From contig JAEWRN010000005.1 in the NCBI GenBank assembly GCA_023460035.1, positions 1 to 64,000 on the forward strand: DNA of 64,000 nucleotides, read 5' to 3'. The notes beneath the pieces were generated by a model, which worked only from the letters and a program-made list of their open reading frames with translations, was not told the origin of the DNA and ran no database searches. Source of the DNA: Bacillota bacterium (GTDB lineage Bacteria; Bacillota; Clostridia; Oscillospirales; Ruminococcaceae). Of this stretch, positions 7,209 through 15,330 are shown in pieces. A program made the position numbers and the translations under genes. Positions within the stretch are counted from its first letter, which is position 1. Each line of letters starts with the position of its first letter.

Positions 7209-8996
7209 TTATTCTTTTATAAACTGCTGGTAAAACTGCTGGGTGCGGCCATCAAACAGCCCTTTGTCGGTAATAACGGCATTCTGCGTGCAGGCCAGCG
7301 AGACAAGCGACAGCTTCATCATAGAGCCCGGACGCACAAAAATCTCGTCGGTCGCCTGCTCTTGCGCGGCAATTGCGGGCACCAGCTCGCGGCAGGGCAG
7401 CAGGCTCATCAGCCCCGCAACCGGCAGCTTTAACAGGCCGGTCACCTCACCGCGGCGCACGGTACAAAAGCCGCCGCCGCAGTCAATCAGCGCGCGGGCC
7501 GCCGCATACCCGTCCCGCGGGGTTTTATAGCAAAGCGTCAGGTTGTGGCAGTCGTGCGAGACTGTCGTTGCCATGGCGCCCTCTTTTAAATACAGGTTGC
7601 GGCAGACTGAAACCGTATGTTCCCCGCTACCGTGGCGGTTCCACACCGTGATATAGCACAAATCATCCCGCCCGGCCAGGTCAACAAACCCGTCTTTCAC
7701 CGGCAAGGTTTCATAAAACAGGTCGCTGCGCGCGGTAGGGGTGTCATAATCCAGCACAGCCACCTTTACGCTCCCCTTTGCCCATGCCGGTGCGGGCAGG
7801 GCAAGGTCGTCAGTCGTGTGCAGCCCCTGCACGCGCACCGTGCCCCCAAGCACCGCGGCGGGCAGCGGCGCTGCCGGGCCGTCCTGCAAAAGGCGCCCCG
7901 CTTCGGCAACCAGCTTACCTTCAAAAAACACGGCGTACGGGTCGCGCCCGTCCAGCTCGTCCAGCAGCTGCATGTCGGCCACAAAACCGGGCGCAATGGC
8001 GCCGATGTCCTCTACCCCGGCCGAGCGGGCCGAGTTGTAAGTGGACCAGCGCAGAGCGTCCATGGGGTCTACCCCCTGGCGCAGCACCGCTTTGATTAGC
8101 CGGTTTACGTGGCCGGTTTCCAGCAGGTCTTTCGCGTGCACATCGTCGTTGCACAGGCAAACATGGTCGGTGTAGCGCATACCCTTCAGCCCCGCGACCA
8201 GCTGCGGCATGGTGTTGGTGGAAAGCGAGCTTTCCTGCAAATGGGCGTATAGCCCGACATGCAGGTTTTCGGCCACCTCTTCACTGCCGCGCAGGCTGTG
8301 GTTATCCGTCGGGCCGGCCAGCGCATAGGCGGCAATTTCAGCCGGGGTCAGCTTCGGCGCGTGGCCCTGAATCAGCACGTGGCGGTCAAGCCCCTCTTTT
8401 AAAATGCCGTGCATTTTAGGCGAATCGTGCACCACATTGTAAAAATCCATCACTTCGGCAATGCCATACACGCCTTCGGTGTCCAGCAGCTGCGCAATTT
8501 CCTGCGGGCCAAACTCGGCACCATTGCCCTCGGCGCCCGGCACCGAAGGCAGACAGGAGGACGCAAGGTTGAACTGCCGCACCGGCGAAGCCTTTGCATT
8601 GTCGATCATAAATTTTACGCCGGGGATACCCAGCACATTCGCGATTTCGTGCGGATCTACAAACACGCTGGTTGTACCGCACAAAATAGCTGCCTTGCCA
8701 AAATTTTCAGGGGTCAGCATCGTGCTTTCCACATGCATGTGAATATCGATGCAACCGGGCGCAAGGTAGCGGTTTGCGCCGTCATAACTTTGTTTGCTGG
8801 CCACGCGCGGCTTTTCGCCGTTTGCGCGCACCCGCACAACCACGCCGTCCAGCACGTCAACCTCAGCGGGGTAAATTTCCCCCGTCATTACATTGACAAA
8901 GCGGACATTCTCTATCGTCAGGTCGCACGGCAACTGGCCCATTGCCGCCGCGATCAGTTTACTGCGGTCCAGTGTTTCTTTTACACGCATCTGCAA
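7209..8996 (-). CDS. ade: Adenine deaminase (family member with an altered TDNH motif)
   Basis: An amidohydrolase of the adenine deaminase family (TIGR01178-like), which converts adenine to hypoxanthine in purine salvage with a metal centre. The 595-residue length is typical. The first metal site is clear: HMHVES at 86-91 (His86, His88), followed by DPHEIANVLG at 114-123. Further conserved parts are IAEVMDF (179-185), QGHAPKLT (210-217) and NDDVHAKDLL (283-292), which corresponds to the family TDDRHP segment. The usual SDHE motif reads TDNH here (230-233), so one conserved position is changed or shifted; activity on adenine is therefore likely but not certain. It is transcribed divergently from KDPG aldolase. 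Confidence 0.88.
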   Translation of the reverse strand: MQMRVKETLDRSKLIAAAMGQLPCDLTIENVRFVNVMTGEIYPAEVDVLDGVVVRVRANGEKPRVASKQSYDGANRYLAPGCIDIHMHVESTMLTPENFGKAAILCGTTSVFVDPHEIANVLGIPGVKFMIDNAKASPVRQFNLASSCLPSVPGAEGNGAEFGPQEIAQLLDTEGVYGIAEVMDFYNVVHDSPKMHGILKEGLDRHVLIQGHAPKLTPAEIAAYALAGPTDNHSLRGSEEVAENLHVGLYAHLQESSLSTNTMPQLVAGLKGMRYTDHVCLCNDDVHAKDLLETGHVNRLIKAVLRQGVDPMDALRWSTYNSARSAGVEDIGAIAPGFVADMQLLDELDGRDPYAVFFEGKLVAEAGRLLQDGPAAPLPAAVLGGTVRVQGLHTTDDLALPAPAWAKGSVKVAVLDYDTPTARSDLFYETLPVKDGFVDLAGRDDLCYITVWNRHGSGEHTVSVCRNLYLKEGAMATTVSHDCHNLTLCYKTPRDGYAAARALIDCGGGFCTVRRGEVTGLLKLPVAGLMSLLPCRELVPAIAAQEQATDEIFVRPGSMMKLSLVSLACTQNAVITDKGLFDGRTQQFYQQFIKE

Positions 8997-9027
8997 ATTC
9001 CTTTCTGCTTGGGGGATGATTTGTTTT

Positions 9028-9055
9028 AGTATAGCACGTTTGAAGCCGTTTCAAA
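9028..9055 (-). promoter_or_regulatory. ade promoter with overlapping palindrome
   Basis: On the minus strand an extended -10 element TGCTATACT covers 9028-9036. A palindrome with TTTGAA and TTCAAA arms (9039-9055) lies where the -35 contacts would be. This arrangement suggests control by a DNA-binding regulator, which is not identified here. Confidence 0.45.
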
Positions 9056-9172
9056 AGGCTTGTTTACACAGCCGCAAAAAACTCCGCCCAAACTTGTCTA
9101 AAAAAGGTCAAAACCAGTTGTTTTTTGTGTAAAAAAAACAGTTTTTTGCTTTTTCTTACCGTGGTTTGGGTG

Positions 9173-9178
9173 TATAAT
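9173..9178 (+). promoter_or_regulatory. -10 element upstream of eda
   Basis: A perfect TATAAT lies 75 bases before the eda start codon, inside a tract rich in A and T runs. No convincing -35 hexamer is present, so activation by a regulator is possible. Confidence 0.4.
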
Positions 9179-9252
9179 AGCAACATTACCATGATTTGCG
9201 AGGGGCTGTACCGTTTGGGCGCCCCTTCGCCGGAAAGCGAGGAATCTGTCTG

Positions 9253-9888
9253 ATGAAAACGATGACAAAGCAGGAGGCCATGGCCGCGCTGAAGGGCAGG
9301 TGTGTGGCTTTGATTCGTTTTGATGATTTTGAAACCGCAAAGGCGGTTGCACATACCGTTGCCTCTGCCGGCATCGGCGCGTTAGAGGTCACCTTTACCG
9401 TAAAAGATGCCCCCCGCCTGATTCACGAATTGAAAACCGAATTTGGGGAAACGGTACTGGTTGGCGCAGGTACCGTGCTGACTGCCGAGCAGGCAAAATC
9501 GGCGCGGGAAAGCGGTGCTGATTTTGTGACCAGCCCTTGCATTTTGCCCGAGGTGGGCGCCGCCTGCAAGCAGTTGGACATGCTGTGCAGCATGGGGGCC
9601 GCCACGGCAAACGAAGCTTACCAAAGCCACCTTGCGGGCAGCGATTTGATTAAATTGTTCCCGGGCTGCTCCATCAACCCTGAGTTCATCCGTGCCGTAC
9701 AGGCCCCGTTGCCATTTTTGGAATTCATGCCCACGGATGGCGTGGATTATTCCAACATTGGCAGCTGGTTTGAAAACGGTGCCTACGCGGTGGGCATTGG
9801 CAGCTACCTGACCAAAGGCATTGACCTTGACCACCTGCCGGAGGCCGCCAGCCGCAGCAAACTGCTGCTGAACGCCATTCGCGGCTAA
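9253..9888 (+). CDS. eda: KDPG/KHG aldolase
   Basis: 2-keto-3-deoxy-6-phosphogluconate (or 4-hydroxy-2-oxoglutarate) aldolase, a class I aldolase that releases pyruvate; in Clostridia it usually finishes the breakdown of uronic acids. The start at 9253 has a GCGAGGA site upstream and gives 211 residues, the normal size. Lys134 in SDLIKLFPG is the Schiff-base lysine and Glu45 in ALEVTF is the proton-transfer base, equal to Lys133 and Glu45 of the E. coli enzyme. No kinase or dehydratase of the pathway lies next to it, so it is a stand-alone copy. A strong hairpin terminator follows. Confidence 0.93.
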   Translation: MKTMTKQEAMAALKGRCVALIRFDDFETAKAVAHTVASAGIGALEVTFTVKDAPRLIHELKTEFGETVLVGAGTVLTAEQAKSARESGADFVTSPCILPEVGAACKQLDMLCSMGAATANEAYQSHLAGSDLIKLFPGCSINPEFIRAVQAPLPFLEFMPTDGVDYSNIGSWFENGAYAVGIGSYLTKGIDLDHLPEAASRSKLLLNAIRG

Positions 9889-9911
9889 GCGCGCATACCA
9901 TAACCCGCCTT

Positions 9912-9956
9912 AACAAACTACGCGCACCCCCTAAAAGGGGCTGCGCGTAGTTTGTT
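9912..9956. terminator. Bidirectional terminator between eda and the HD-GYP gene
   Basis: A 15-bp perfect stem (9912-9926 with 9942-9956) is extended by an inner CCCC/GGGG pairing. T-rich flanks on both strands serve the two convergent genes. Confidence 0.88.
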
Positions 9957-10002
9957 TTAATGGTTGTTCTTTCAATACCGTGGCCCATTTGCAATAGCTT
10001 TT

Positions 10003-10659
10003 TCATTTCTTGGGCGGCTGGGTGCAAACGCGCCTGCCAAGGCCGGTAAACTCGGCCTCGTGCGCAAGAAACATATCGACCAGCCGCGGGTCAAACTGGG
10101 TGCCGGAACACCGCTTCAGCTCTGCACAGGCTACCTCGTGCGGCTGACCTGTACGGTAAGCCCGTGTACCGGTAATCGCATCGTACGCGTCGCAAATTGC
10201 CGTCACACGGGCAATCAGCGGTGCCGCTTCACCACGCAGCCCAAACGGGTACCCGCTGCCGTCCCACCACTCGTGGTGATACCCCACCGCATCGTAGATC
10301 AGCGGCAGCAGCTGCTGCGGCAGGCCCGGCACCGTTTCGTTGGGGTGTGCCCCCAAAAACCGCAGTCCATAAAGGGGGTGGCGCCGCATCTCGGCCATTT
10401 CTTCCTCTGTCAGCCGGGCCGGTTTTACTAAAATCTCACGGGGAACCCATATTTTACCGATGTCGTGGTAAAAGGCCGCCCGGCCAAAAAGCGGAAATTG
10501 TGGTGCTTGTGAGTCTGCGGAAAAATGTTGGCACTCCACCATCAGCTGCGACATTTTTCGCACATAAATACTGACATTGACCATATGGCAAATCAGGTTT
10601 TGGGGCAGGCCGCGAATCTCCTGCGGCAGATCAATCTCGGTGCAAAAATCAGCTTGCAT
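10003..10659 (-). CDS. HD-GYP domain protein, probable cyclic-di-GMP phosphodiesterase
   Basis: A compact 218-residue protein that is almost entirely an HD-GYP domain, the type that hydrolyses the second messenger cyclic di-GMP. His65-Asp66 lie in FYHDIGKIWVP, and HHEWWDGSGYP (128-138) matches the HHExxDGxGYP signature exactly. There is no receiver, PAS or membrane segment, so input would have to come from a partner. It starts with an AGGAG site 9 bases before the ATG and lies 96 bases downstream of a chemoreceptor gene in the same direction, so both may belong to one signalling unit. Confidence 0.88.
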   Translation of the reverse strand: MQADFCTEIDLPQEIRGLPQNLICHMVNVSIYVRKMSQLMVECQHFSADSQAPQFPLFGRAAFYHDIGKIWVPREILVKPARLTEEEMAEMRRHPLYGLRFLGAHPNETVPGLPQQLLPLIYDAVGYHHEWWDGSGYPFGLRGEAAPLIARVTAICDAYDAITGTRAYRTGQPHEVACAELKRCSGTQFDPRLVDMFLAHEAEFTGLGRRVCTQPPKK

Positions 10660-10715
10660 GCTGGCATTCTCCTATAAAAACAGCAGGCGCCGGTGCCCCC
10701 TGTTTTGCTGAAACT

Positions 10716-10748
10716 ACGGAATAGTAGAATTTGCCGCTTCTATTCCGT
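10716..10748 (-). other. Inverted repeat between the chemoreceptor and HD-GYP genes
   Basis: A 9-bp perfect stem (10716-10724 with 10740-10748) with a 15-base loop lies 8 bases after the chemoreceptor stop codon. No T-run follows on the minus strand, so it is more likely an attenuator or mRNA-stabilising hairpin than a full terminator. Confidence 0.35.
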
Positions 10749-10755
10749 GACTATC

Positions 10756-12495
10756 TTAAGCGCTTTCAACCTGCTGCTCGGGCTGAAGATTCTCTTGTTG
10801 CAGTGTAAACACACTGACCCCTAACTTCAAGCTGTCTGCCTGGCCGGACAGCTCTTCACTTGCCGCCGCAGATTCCTCTGCTGCTGCTGCGGTATTTTGC
10901 ACTACATCTGAAATCTGCATCACGCCTTGGTTGATCTGCTCCAGCGCCGCCGCCTGTTCATTGGTGGCGGTGGCGATCGCATCAATTAGCTCGGATGCCT
11001 GGCCAATACCGCTGACGATCTTGTACAGCGATTCCGCCGTATCGTCTGCGATTTTTGTGCCGTCATCCACTTTTTGCATCGAGCTTTCAATCAACTGCGA
11101 GGTCTCATTTGCTGCTTTTGCAGACTGCCCCGCGAGGTTGCGCACCTCTTCGGCCACAACGGCGAACCCTTTGCCGTGTTCCCCCGCACGTGCTGCCTCA
11201 ACCGCGGCATTCAGCGCAAGGATATTCGTCTGGAACGCAATGTCCTCAATAACTTTGATAATCTTGCCAATATTGTCAGACGCACCGTTGATTTCAACCA
11301 TCGCTTTGAGCATCTGCTTCATCTGGTCGCTGCTTGTCTGCGCGTCTCTTTGTATTTCACGCGCCAACTCATCGGTGCGCCGTGCATTTTCAGCATTTTG
11401 GGTAGTGTGTGCCGTCACTTCTTCCAGCGATGCCGTTAGTTCTTCCACCGAGCTTGCCTGTTCGGTAGCGCCCTGCGACAGTGCCACACTGGAATCTGCC
11501 ACCTGCTTTGCACCCGCATCTACCTGGTTTGCCGAAGCGGCAATCTCCGCTACCATGTCATGCATTTTTTCAACCAACTGCTGTAACGACCGGCCAAGCA
11601 CATCCTCCTGTGAGCGCACCGTTACCGCTACGGTCAAATCCCCATCTGCAATGCGGCTTGTCTGTTGCGCCATCAGGGTTGTGCTTTCTATTACACGGTC
11701 AAACGAAGAGGCAAGCGTGCCTATTTCATCTTTGCGTTTTGCAAGCATCCGGTCCTTATCTGTTGTCACTTTGCCAACATCCACATCGCCAACCGCCAGT
11801 ATTTTTGCAAATGCCGCAAAAACTTCCATCGGCTGGGCAATCATGCCCGAAATGCGGTTGCCCAGCAAAATGGCTATTACAAGGGCAAATACTATAACTG
11901 CTGCAACAGTGCCAATTAAGGCCCACGCCGTTATTTGGTCGTTGCTCATTTGCCTCACTGATACCTCGGTGATGTGGGCTGACAAGGTATCGAATGCGGC
12001 ATCGGTTTTATTGGCCATATCGGTCATGTTGTTCATGCTGGCAAGAACCGATGTCGCCGTATTACCCGCGTTAACTGCCGCAAGAATCGTGTCAACGCCG
12101 GATTTATACTCTTTAAATAAGCTGTCTACTTTATCAAAATTCGCCTGATCCTGCTCATCTGAAATTGTACCGGTATAAGAAGAAAGTGACTCATCCACAA
12201 TCATCAGCTGTTTTTCAATTTCCGTTTGATAGCTGTCAAGGTCTTTGCTGCCATATTGGCTGTATCGAATATACAAATCTTTGGTCTTGTTGCGCACGCG
12301 CACAAATGCAGACTCGGCATCCGATGCATACTGTAAGCCCAAGGTGGTATTGTTATAGGTTGTTTTTTCATTGTTCAACAGCAACATCATCCCAATGACG
12401 CCAACAATACCAATGAGAACACCAAGAAATGTAATTGATAAAAAGCCAAAGCGCAATTTGTGGGAAATCCTTGTGTTTTCAAGCCACTTTTTCAT
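10756..12495 (-). CDS. Methyl-accepting chemotaxis protein
   Basis: A membrane chemoreceptor that signals to CheA. From the start at 12495 (AAAAGGATGG site upstream) it has 579 residues: TM1 at about 15-41, an extracellular four-helix-bundle-type sensor of about 145 residues, TM2 at about 190-213, HAMP-type linkers including DEIGTLASSFDRVI and SRIADGDLTVAV, and a long cytoplasmic coiled coil. The conserved signalling tip is present (DIAFQTNILALNAAVEAARA followed by GKGFAVVAEEVRNLA). The end carries Glu/Ala-rich helices of the methylation type. The frame extends beyond 12495 but without homologous sequence. No flagellar or che genes are in the window, so the ligand and output are unknown. Confidence 0.95.
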   Translation of the reverse strand: MKKWLENTRISHKLRFGFLSITFLGVLIGIVGVIGMMLLLNNEKTTYNNTTLGLQYASDAESAFVRVRNKTKDLYIRYSQYGSKDLDSYQTEIEKQLMIVDESLSSYTGTISDEQDQANFDKVDSLFKEYKSGVDTILAAVNAGNTATSVLASMNNMTDMANKTDAAFDTLSAHITEVSVRQMSNDQITAWALIGTVAAVIVFALVIAILLGNRISGMIAQPMEVFAAFAKILAVGDVDVGKVTTDKDRMLAKRKDEIGTLASSFDRVIESTTLMAQQTSRIADGDLTVAVTVRSQEDVLGRSLQQLVEKMHDMVAEIAASANQVDAGAKQVADSSVALSQGATEQASSVEELTASLEEVTAHTTQNAENARRTDELAREIQRDAQTSSDQMKQMLKAMVEINGASDNIGKIIKVIEDIAFQTNILALNAAVEAARAGEHGKGFAVVAEEVRNLAGQSAKAANETSQLIESSMQKVDDGTKIADDTAESLYKIVSGIGQASELIDAIATATNEQAAALEQINQGVMQISDVVQNTAAAAEESAAASEELSGQADSLKLGVSVFTLQQENLQPEQQVESA

Positions 12496-12584
12496 TTTCA
12501 GCCATCCTTTTCTTTGCAATCCGGTTATGCAAGCGGAATACATAATACTGTAACTGATTGTCACATGGGTGCGATGCTTGAGAA

Positions 12585-12625
12585 ATTATATATACTCAAC
12601 TAATGTCGTGGTTTACTATAAACTA
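12585..12625 (-). promoter_or_regulatory. Predicted chemoreceptor promoter with operator-like palindrome
   Basis: On the minus strand TATAAT lies at 12585-12590. The -35 region is poor but abuts a palindrome at 12609-12625 whose arms GTTTA and TAAAC flank CTA. A second, more perfect copy of the same palindrome lies at 12974-12990. A regulator site at this distance from the -10 suggests activation (inference). Confidence 0.45.
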
Positions 12626-12673
12626 CGCTTTTTCTATTAAAATCCCAAGCATCAATAGGATTCTCTGCTTTTT

Positions 12674-12817
12674 GACGGCGCCATCGACGGCGAATAAAAA
12701 TTTTTGCACTTTTGGCGAAGAGATGTAGCTGATTTTTGGGTTTTATGTTGTTGTTTTTTCATGCAAAAAAATGAAATTTTTTGACATTTTAATGGACGGC
12801 TGGATTGACGGCGAATA
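12674..12817. repeat. Two copies of a GACGGC-N6-GACGGCGAATA element
   Basis: At 12674-12696 and again at 12795-12817 the same 23-base arrangement occurs: GACGGC, six variable bases, then GACGGCGAATA. The two copies are on the same strand, 121 bases apart, in otherwise AT-rich non-coding DNA. The inner 12-base period resembles direct-repeat binding sites of response regulators. No gene was recognised between or around them. Confidence 0.5.
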
Positions 12818-12900
12818 TGGAACAGTTTATATGAATTAAGGGGATTAATTTTAAATAAAATCGCCAAAATAGTGTAAAAAGAATATCAATTTTGTGTTGC

Positions 12901-12929
12901 TTGACAGTTTGTTGTGACTGATATATAAT
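12901..12929 (+). promoter_or_regulatory. Consensus sigma-A promoter without a recognised gene
   Basis: A perfect TTGACA (12901-12906), a 17-base spacer and a perfect TATAAT (12924-12929) face right into about 400 bases that hold no convincing coding sequence before the terminator at 13296-13345. Confidence 0.65.
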
Positions 12930-12973
12930 CAAAAATGTCGAAATAGACAAAATTGGATGGCAATTAGGTGTCG

Positions 12974-12990
12974 TAGTTTATAGTAAACTA
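12974..12990. promoter_or_regulatory. 17-bp palindrome TAGTTTA-N3-TAAACTA
   Basis: Both seven-base arms pair perfectly around the centre TAG. A related copy lies at 12609-12625, and both are preceded by GTCG. It sits about 40 bases downstream of the predicted start of transcription from the promoter at 12901, where a bound repressor could act as a roadblock. Confidence 0.5.
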
Positions 12991-13295
12991 TGTTGGTGAC
13001 ATTTCGCTCTATTGATATTTTGTCGCGCCAATATCTATATTTTGTGCATTTTGCATACATCAAAACGGCAGCGAAAATCTTTTGTGCAAAAGCACAAGAG
13101 CCTTTTTCTGCGTATCTGGCGGCTTAAGATATTTGAGACTTTTTACCCGCAAAAGCCGCAGTGGCGCCGAGGCTTTAAACGCGTCACATAGTGCGCAGTT
13201 GTTTTATTTAAAACTTGATACTACAGCTTTTACTTTACTTGACGTGCATTTGGCTGTCGGTAAGTTTTAATCAGGTTTCAAAACCCACCCTCTAC

Positions 13296-13345
13296 AATAA
13301 AATACCCGCTGCGCAACTTGCGGTTTGCGCGGCGGGTATTTTATT
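13296..13345. terminator. Bidirectional terminator after the rhomboid gene
   Basis: A 14-bp perfect outer stem (13296-13309 with 13332-13345) and an inner GCGCA/TGCGC pairing form a strong hairpin with T-rich arms on both strands, 6 bases from the rhomboid stop codon. Confidence 0.9.
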
Positions 13346-13351
13346 GCCTTT

Positions 13352-13912
13352 TTACTTTGTTTTTGCCACGGCAAACCCAAACGCGGTACCGCAGGCGCCA
13401 CCCACCAGGTGCATAAAATTCGCGACATTGTCCTGCACAAACAAAATGGAGTAAACCTCCTGCCCAAGGTACAGCACCGCCACCAAAAGCAGCGTGAGCG
13501 GGATGCGCCCCGCCTGCATGCCGGCAAGCGACGAAAGCATGATGAGCATAAACACACAGCCGGAAGCCCCAAGCAGCACGACCCCGGGGAACAAGATGCA
13601 TTGCAGCACGCCCGACACCAGCGCAGTGAGTAGCATGCCCAATAGTAGTGTATTGCTGCCATACTTTTCTTCCATCGGCGGGCCCACGACCAGCAACAAC
13701 AGCATATTACCCAAAAAATGCGAAAAATTTGCGTGCCCCATCACATGCCCAAACAGCCGCAGGTAAAACAGCGGGTCGCTAAGCGGCGCGCGGTACACCG
13801 AAAACAGGTGCAGCGTCGTCCACCCGTTTGTGGCGGCCCCCAGCCCCAGCGAGAGCAGTGAGAGCAAAAAGAAACTGAGAATGACCGGCGAATTGTATTG
13901 CAGTTTTTTCAT
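13352..13912 (-). CDS. Rhomboid family intramembrane serine protease
   Basis: A 186-residue, six-helix membrane protein. The catalytic dyad is visible: Ser117 in GASG (115-118) and His168 in NFMHLVGG. The conserved HANFSHFLGNM segment (60-70) with its asparagine and paired histidines lies in the second helix. Rhomboids cut transmembrane segments of other membrane proteins; the substrate is unknown. I chose the start at 13912 because of the AGAGAGGA site and because family members begin close to the first helix; the frame extends to 13981. The gene stands alone. Confidence 0.9.
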   Translation of the reverse strand: MKKLQYNSPVILSFFLLSLLSLGLGAATNGWTTLHLFSVYRAPLSDPLFYLRLFGHVMGHANFSHFLGNMLLLLVVGPPMEEKYGSNTLLLGMLLTALVSGVLQCILFPGVVLLGASGCVFMLIMLSSLAGMQAGRIPLTLLLVAVLYLGQEVYSILFVQDNVANFMHLVGGACGTAFGFAVAKTK

Positions 13913-14036
13913 ACGTTGGGGTCCTCTCTGGCAAATTGCCCGTTTTTTATAAACCAAAGGCCCTGTTTGCCGCAACGGCAAAACCGGGCCTCTTTTTTAC
14001 CCCGCAATGCAGGGGCACCTCATCTTTTACTGCCGC

Positions 14037-15320
14037 TTAAAAATCCTGCACATCGTGCCGGCCAAAGCAGCGGGTGTCGGGCAGCGGCAGCGACAATGCC
14101 AGGCGGCGCAGCATATCCAGCGCGGTTTGCGTTGCCATGCGGCGCACACGCTGCCGGGCAGAATGCTCTACCGCAAGGCGTTTCACCCACACCTTGTGCC
14201 CCAGTGCGACCGCCACATACACCGTACCGACCGGCTTTTGCGCGCTGCCGCCGTCCGGCCCGGCAATACCGGTGATGCCGACACCGTAATCTGCCCTGCC
14301 GGCTTTTTGCACGCCAAACGCCATCTCTGCCGCAACAACGCTGCTGTAAACGCTGTATTTTTTAATGGACGCGGGTTTGACCCCCAAAATGTGCCGCTTT
14401 GCGGCGGCGGCATAGGTCACCGCGCCAAAGTCGAACACTTCCGACGCACCGGGCACCGCCGTAATGCGCTGTGCCAGCAGCCCGCCGGTACAGCTTTCTG
14501 CGGTGGCGACCCGCTGGCGGCGCGCCGTCAGCAGCGGTACCACCGTGCCCTCCAGCGTGCCATCCTCCTGCTCGCTGTAAATCAAGTCACCCAGCCGGTC
14601 GCGAAACTTTTGCACCAGCGTATCGCGCAATGCCTCGGCCTGCTGCGTGGTGTCTGCGCGCGCCGTCACCCGCACCGCCACTTCGCCCTCTTTGGCGTAC
14701 AGCGCACCGGTGGGGTTTTCGCCGTCAATCAAATCCGGTACCATTTCTTCCAGCGCACTTTCGCCGGTGCCAAAAATGTGCAGCATGGTAGACACAATTG
14801 CCCCACCCGCCATCTGCTGCAAAATGCCGCGCACCGAATGCTCAAACATAACGCGCATTTCACGCGGCGGCCCCGGCATTAAAATGGCGGTTTTGCCGTT
14901 TTGGTGAAACACCGCGCCGGGCGCAGTGCCGCAGGTGTTTTCAATTTTTTCGCCGTGCTTTGGCACCATTGCCTGTTTTTCGTTGTTGTGCGGCATACCC
15001 CCGCGGCACTCAAAATACATCTTGATTTTGTCAAGCTCACTCTCATCTAGCACCAGCTCGTCGCCAAACACCTGCGCGACGGTCTCTTTGGTCAAATCGT
15101 CCCCAGTGGGGCCAAGGCCGCCGGTAAACACCAATAGGTCGCTGCGCTCTTTTGCCTGCGCGACCAATGTCGCCAGCCGCGCGGCATTATCGCCCACCAC
15201 GCTTTGGCTGTGCACCGCAATACCCAGCGCCGCGAGCTCTTTGGAGAGGTACTGCGCGTTGGTGTTTAAAATATCGCCGAGCAATAGCTCGGTGCCGACA
15301 AAAATCAGTTCTGCCTTCAT
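14037..15320 (-). CDS. cinA: CinA: competence/damage-inducible protein, nicotinamide-nucleotide amidase
   Basis: A 427-residue protein of two domains. Residues 1-170 form the MoaB/Mog-like (MoCF) domain beginning MKAELIFVGTELLLGDILNT with the TGGLGPTGDD motif. Residues of about 255-410 form the PncC-type amidase domain (ATAESCTGGLLAQRITAVPG, then GVGITGIAGPDGG), which in other bacteria converts nicotinamide mononucleotide to nicotinic acid mononucleotide. The start at 15320 follows an AAAGGAG site and lies 10 bases after the thiI stop codon. It is the last gene of the operon; this order with thiI and a cysteine desulfurase is common in Clostridia. Confidence 0.94.
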   Translation of the reverse strand: MKAELIFVGTELLLGDILNTNAQYLSKELAALGIAVHSQSVVGDNAARLATLVAQAKERSDLLVFTGGLGPTGDDLTKETVAQVFGDELVLDESELDKIKMYFECRGGMPHNNEKQAMVPKHGEKIENTCGTAPGAVFHQNGKTAILMPGPPREMRVMFEHSVRGILQQMAGGAIVSTMLHIFGTGESALEEMVPDLIDGENPTGALYAKEGEVAVRVTARADTTQQAEALRDTLVQKFRDRLGDLIYSEQEDGTLEGTVVPLLTARRQRVATAESCTGGLLAQRITAVPGASEVFDFGAVTYAAAAKRHILGVKPASIKKYSVYSSVVAAEMAFGVQKAGRADYGVGITGIAGPDGGSAQKPVGTVYVAVALGHKVWVKRLAVEHSARQRVRRMATQTALDMLRRLALSLPLPDTRCFGRHDVQDF

Positions 15321-15330
15321 ATTGGCTCCT

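Larger units (their letters stand above)
12936..13345 (+). ncRNA. Candidate non-coding RNA of about 410 bases
   Basis: Proposed transcript from the consensus promoter at 12901-12929 to the hairpin terminator at 13296-13345. Reading frames inside (for example a 45-codon frame from 12989) have no ribosome binding site. Local pairing is visible: AAATGTC near 12932 with GACATTT near 12998, and AAAGCC with GGCTTT near 13155-13180. It does not match tmRNA, RNase P RNA, 6S RNA or a cyclic-di-GMP riboswitch as far as I can tell. The call is inference and could equally be a long leader or a decayed gene. Confidence 0.3.

Noticed and set aside
10931..12148. 405-codon frame opposite the chemoreceptor gene
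   Set aside because: It is Ser/Ala/Cys-rich without any recognisable motif and lies fully inside the strongly conserved chemoreceptor coding sequence on the other strand.
12496..12590. Cyclic-di-GMP riboswitch in the chemoreceptor leader
   Set aside because: Chemoreceptor genes in Clostridia often have one, but the leader is only about 80 bases and lacks the conserved GEMM core sequences.
12652..12867. 71-codon minus-strand frame in the non-coding region
   Set aside because: It has no ribosome binding site, an odd Lys/Ser-rich composition, and covers the two GACGGC repeat elements, which look regulatory.
13082..13270. 62-codon plus-strand frame upstream of the rhomboid terminator
   Set aside because: No ribosome binding site and no similarity that I recognise; the sequence fits a structured non-coding transcript at least as well.
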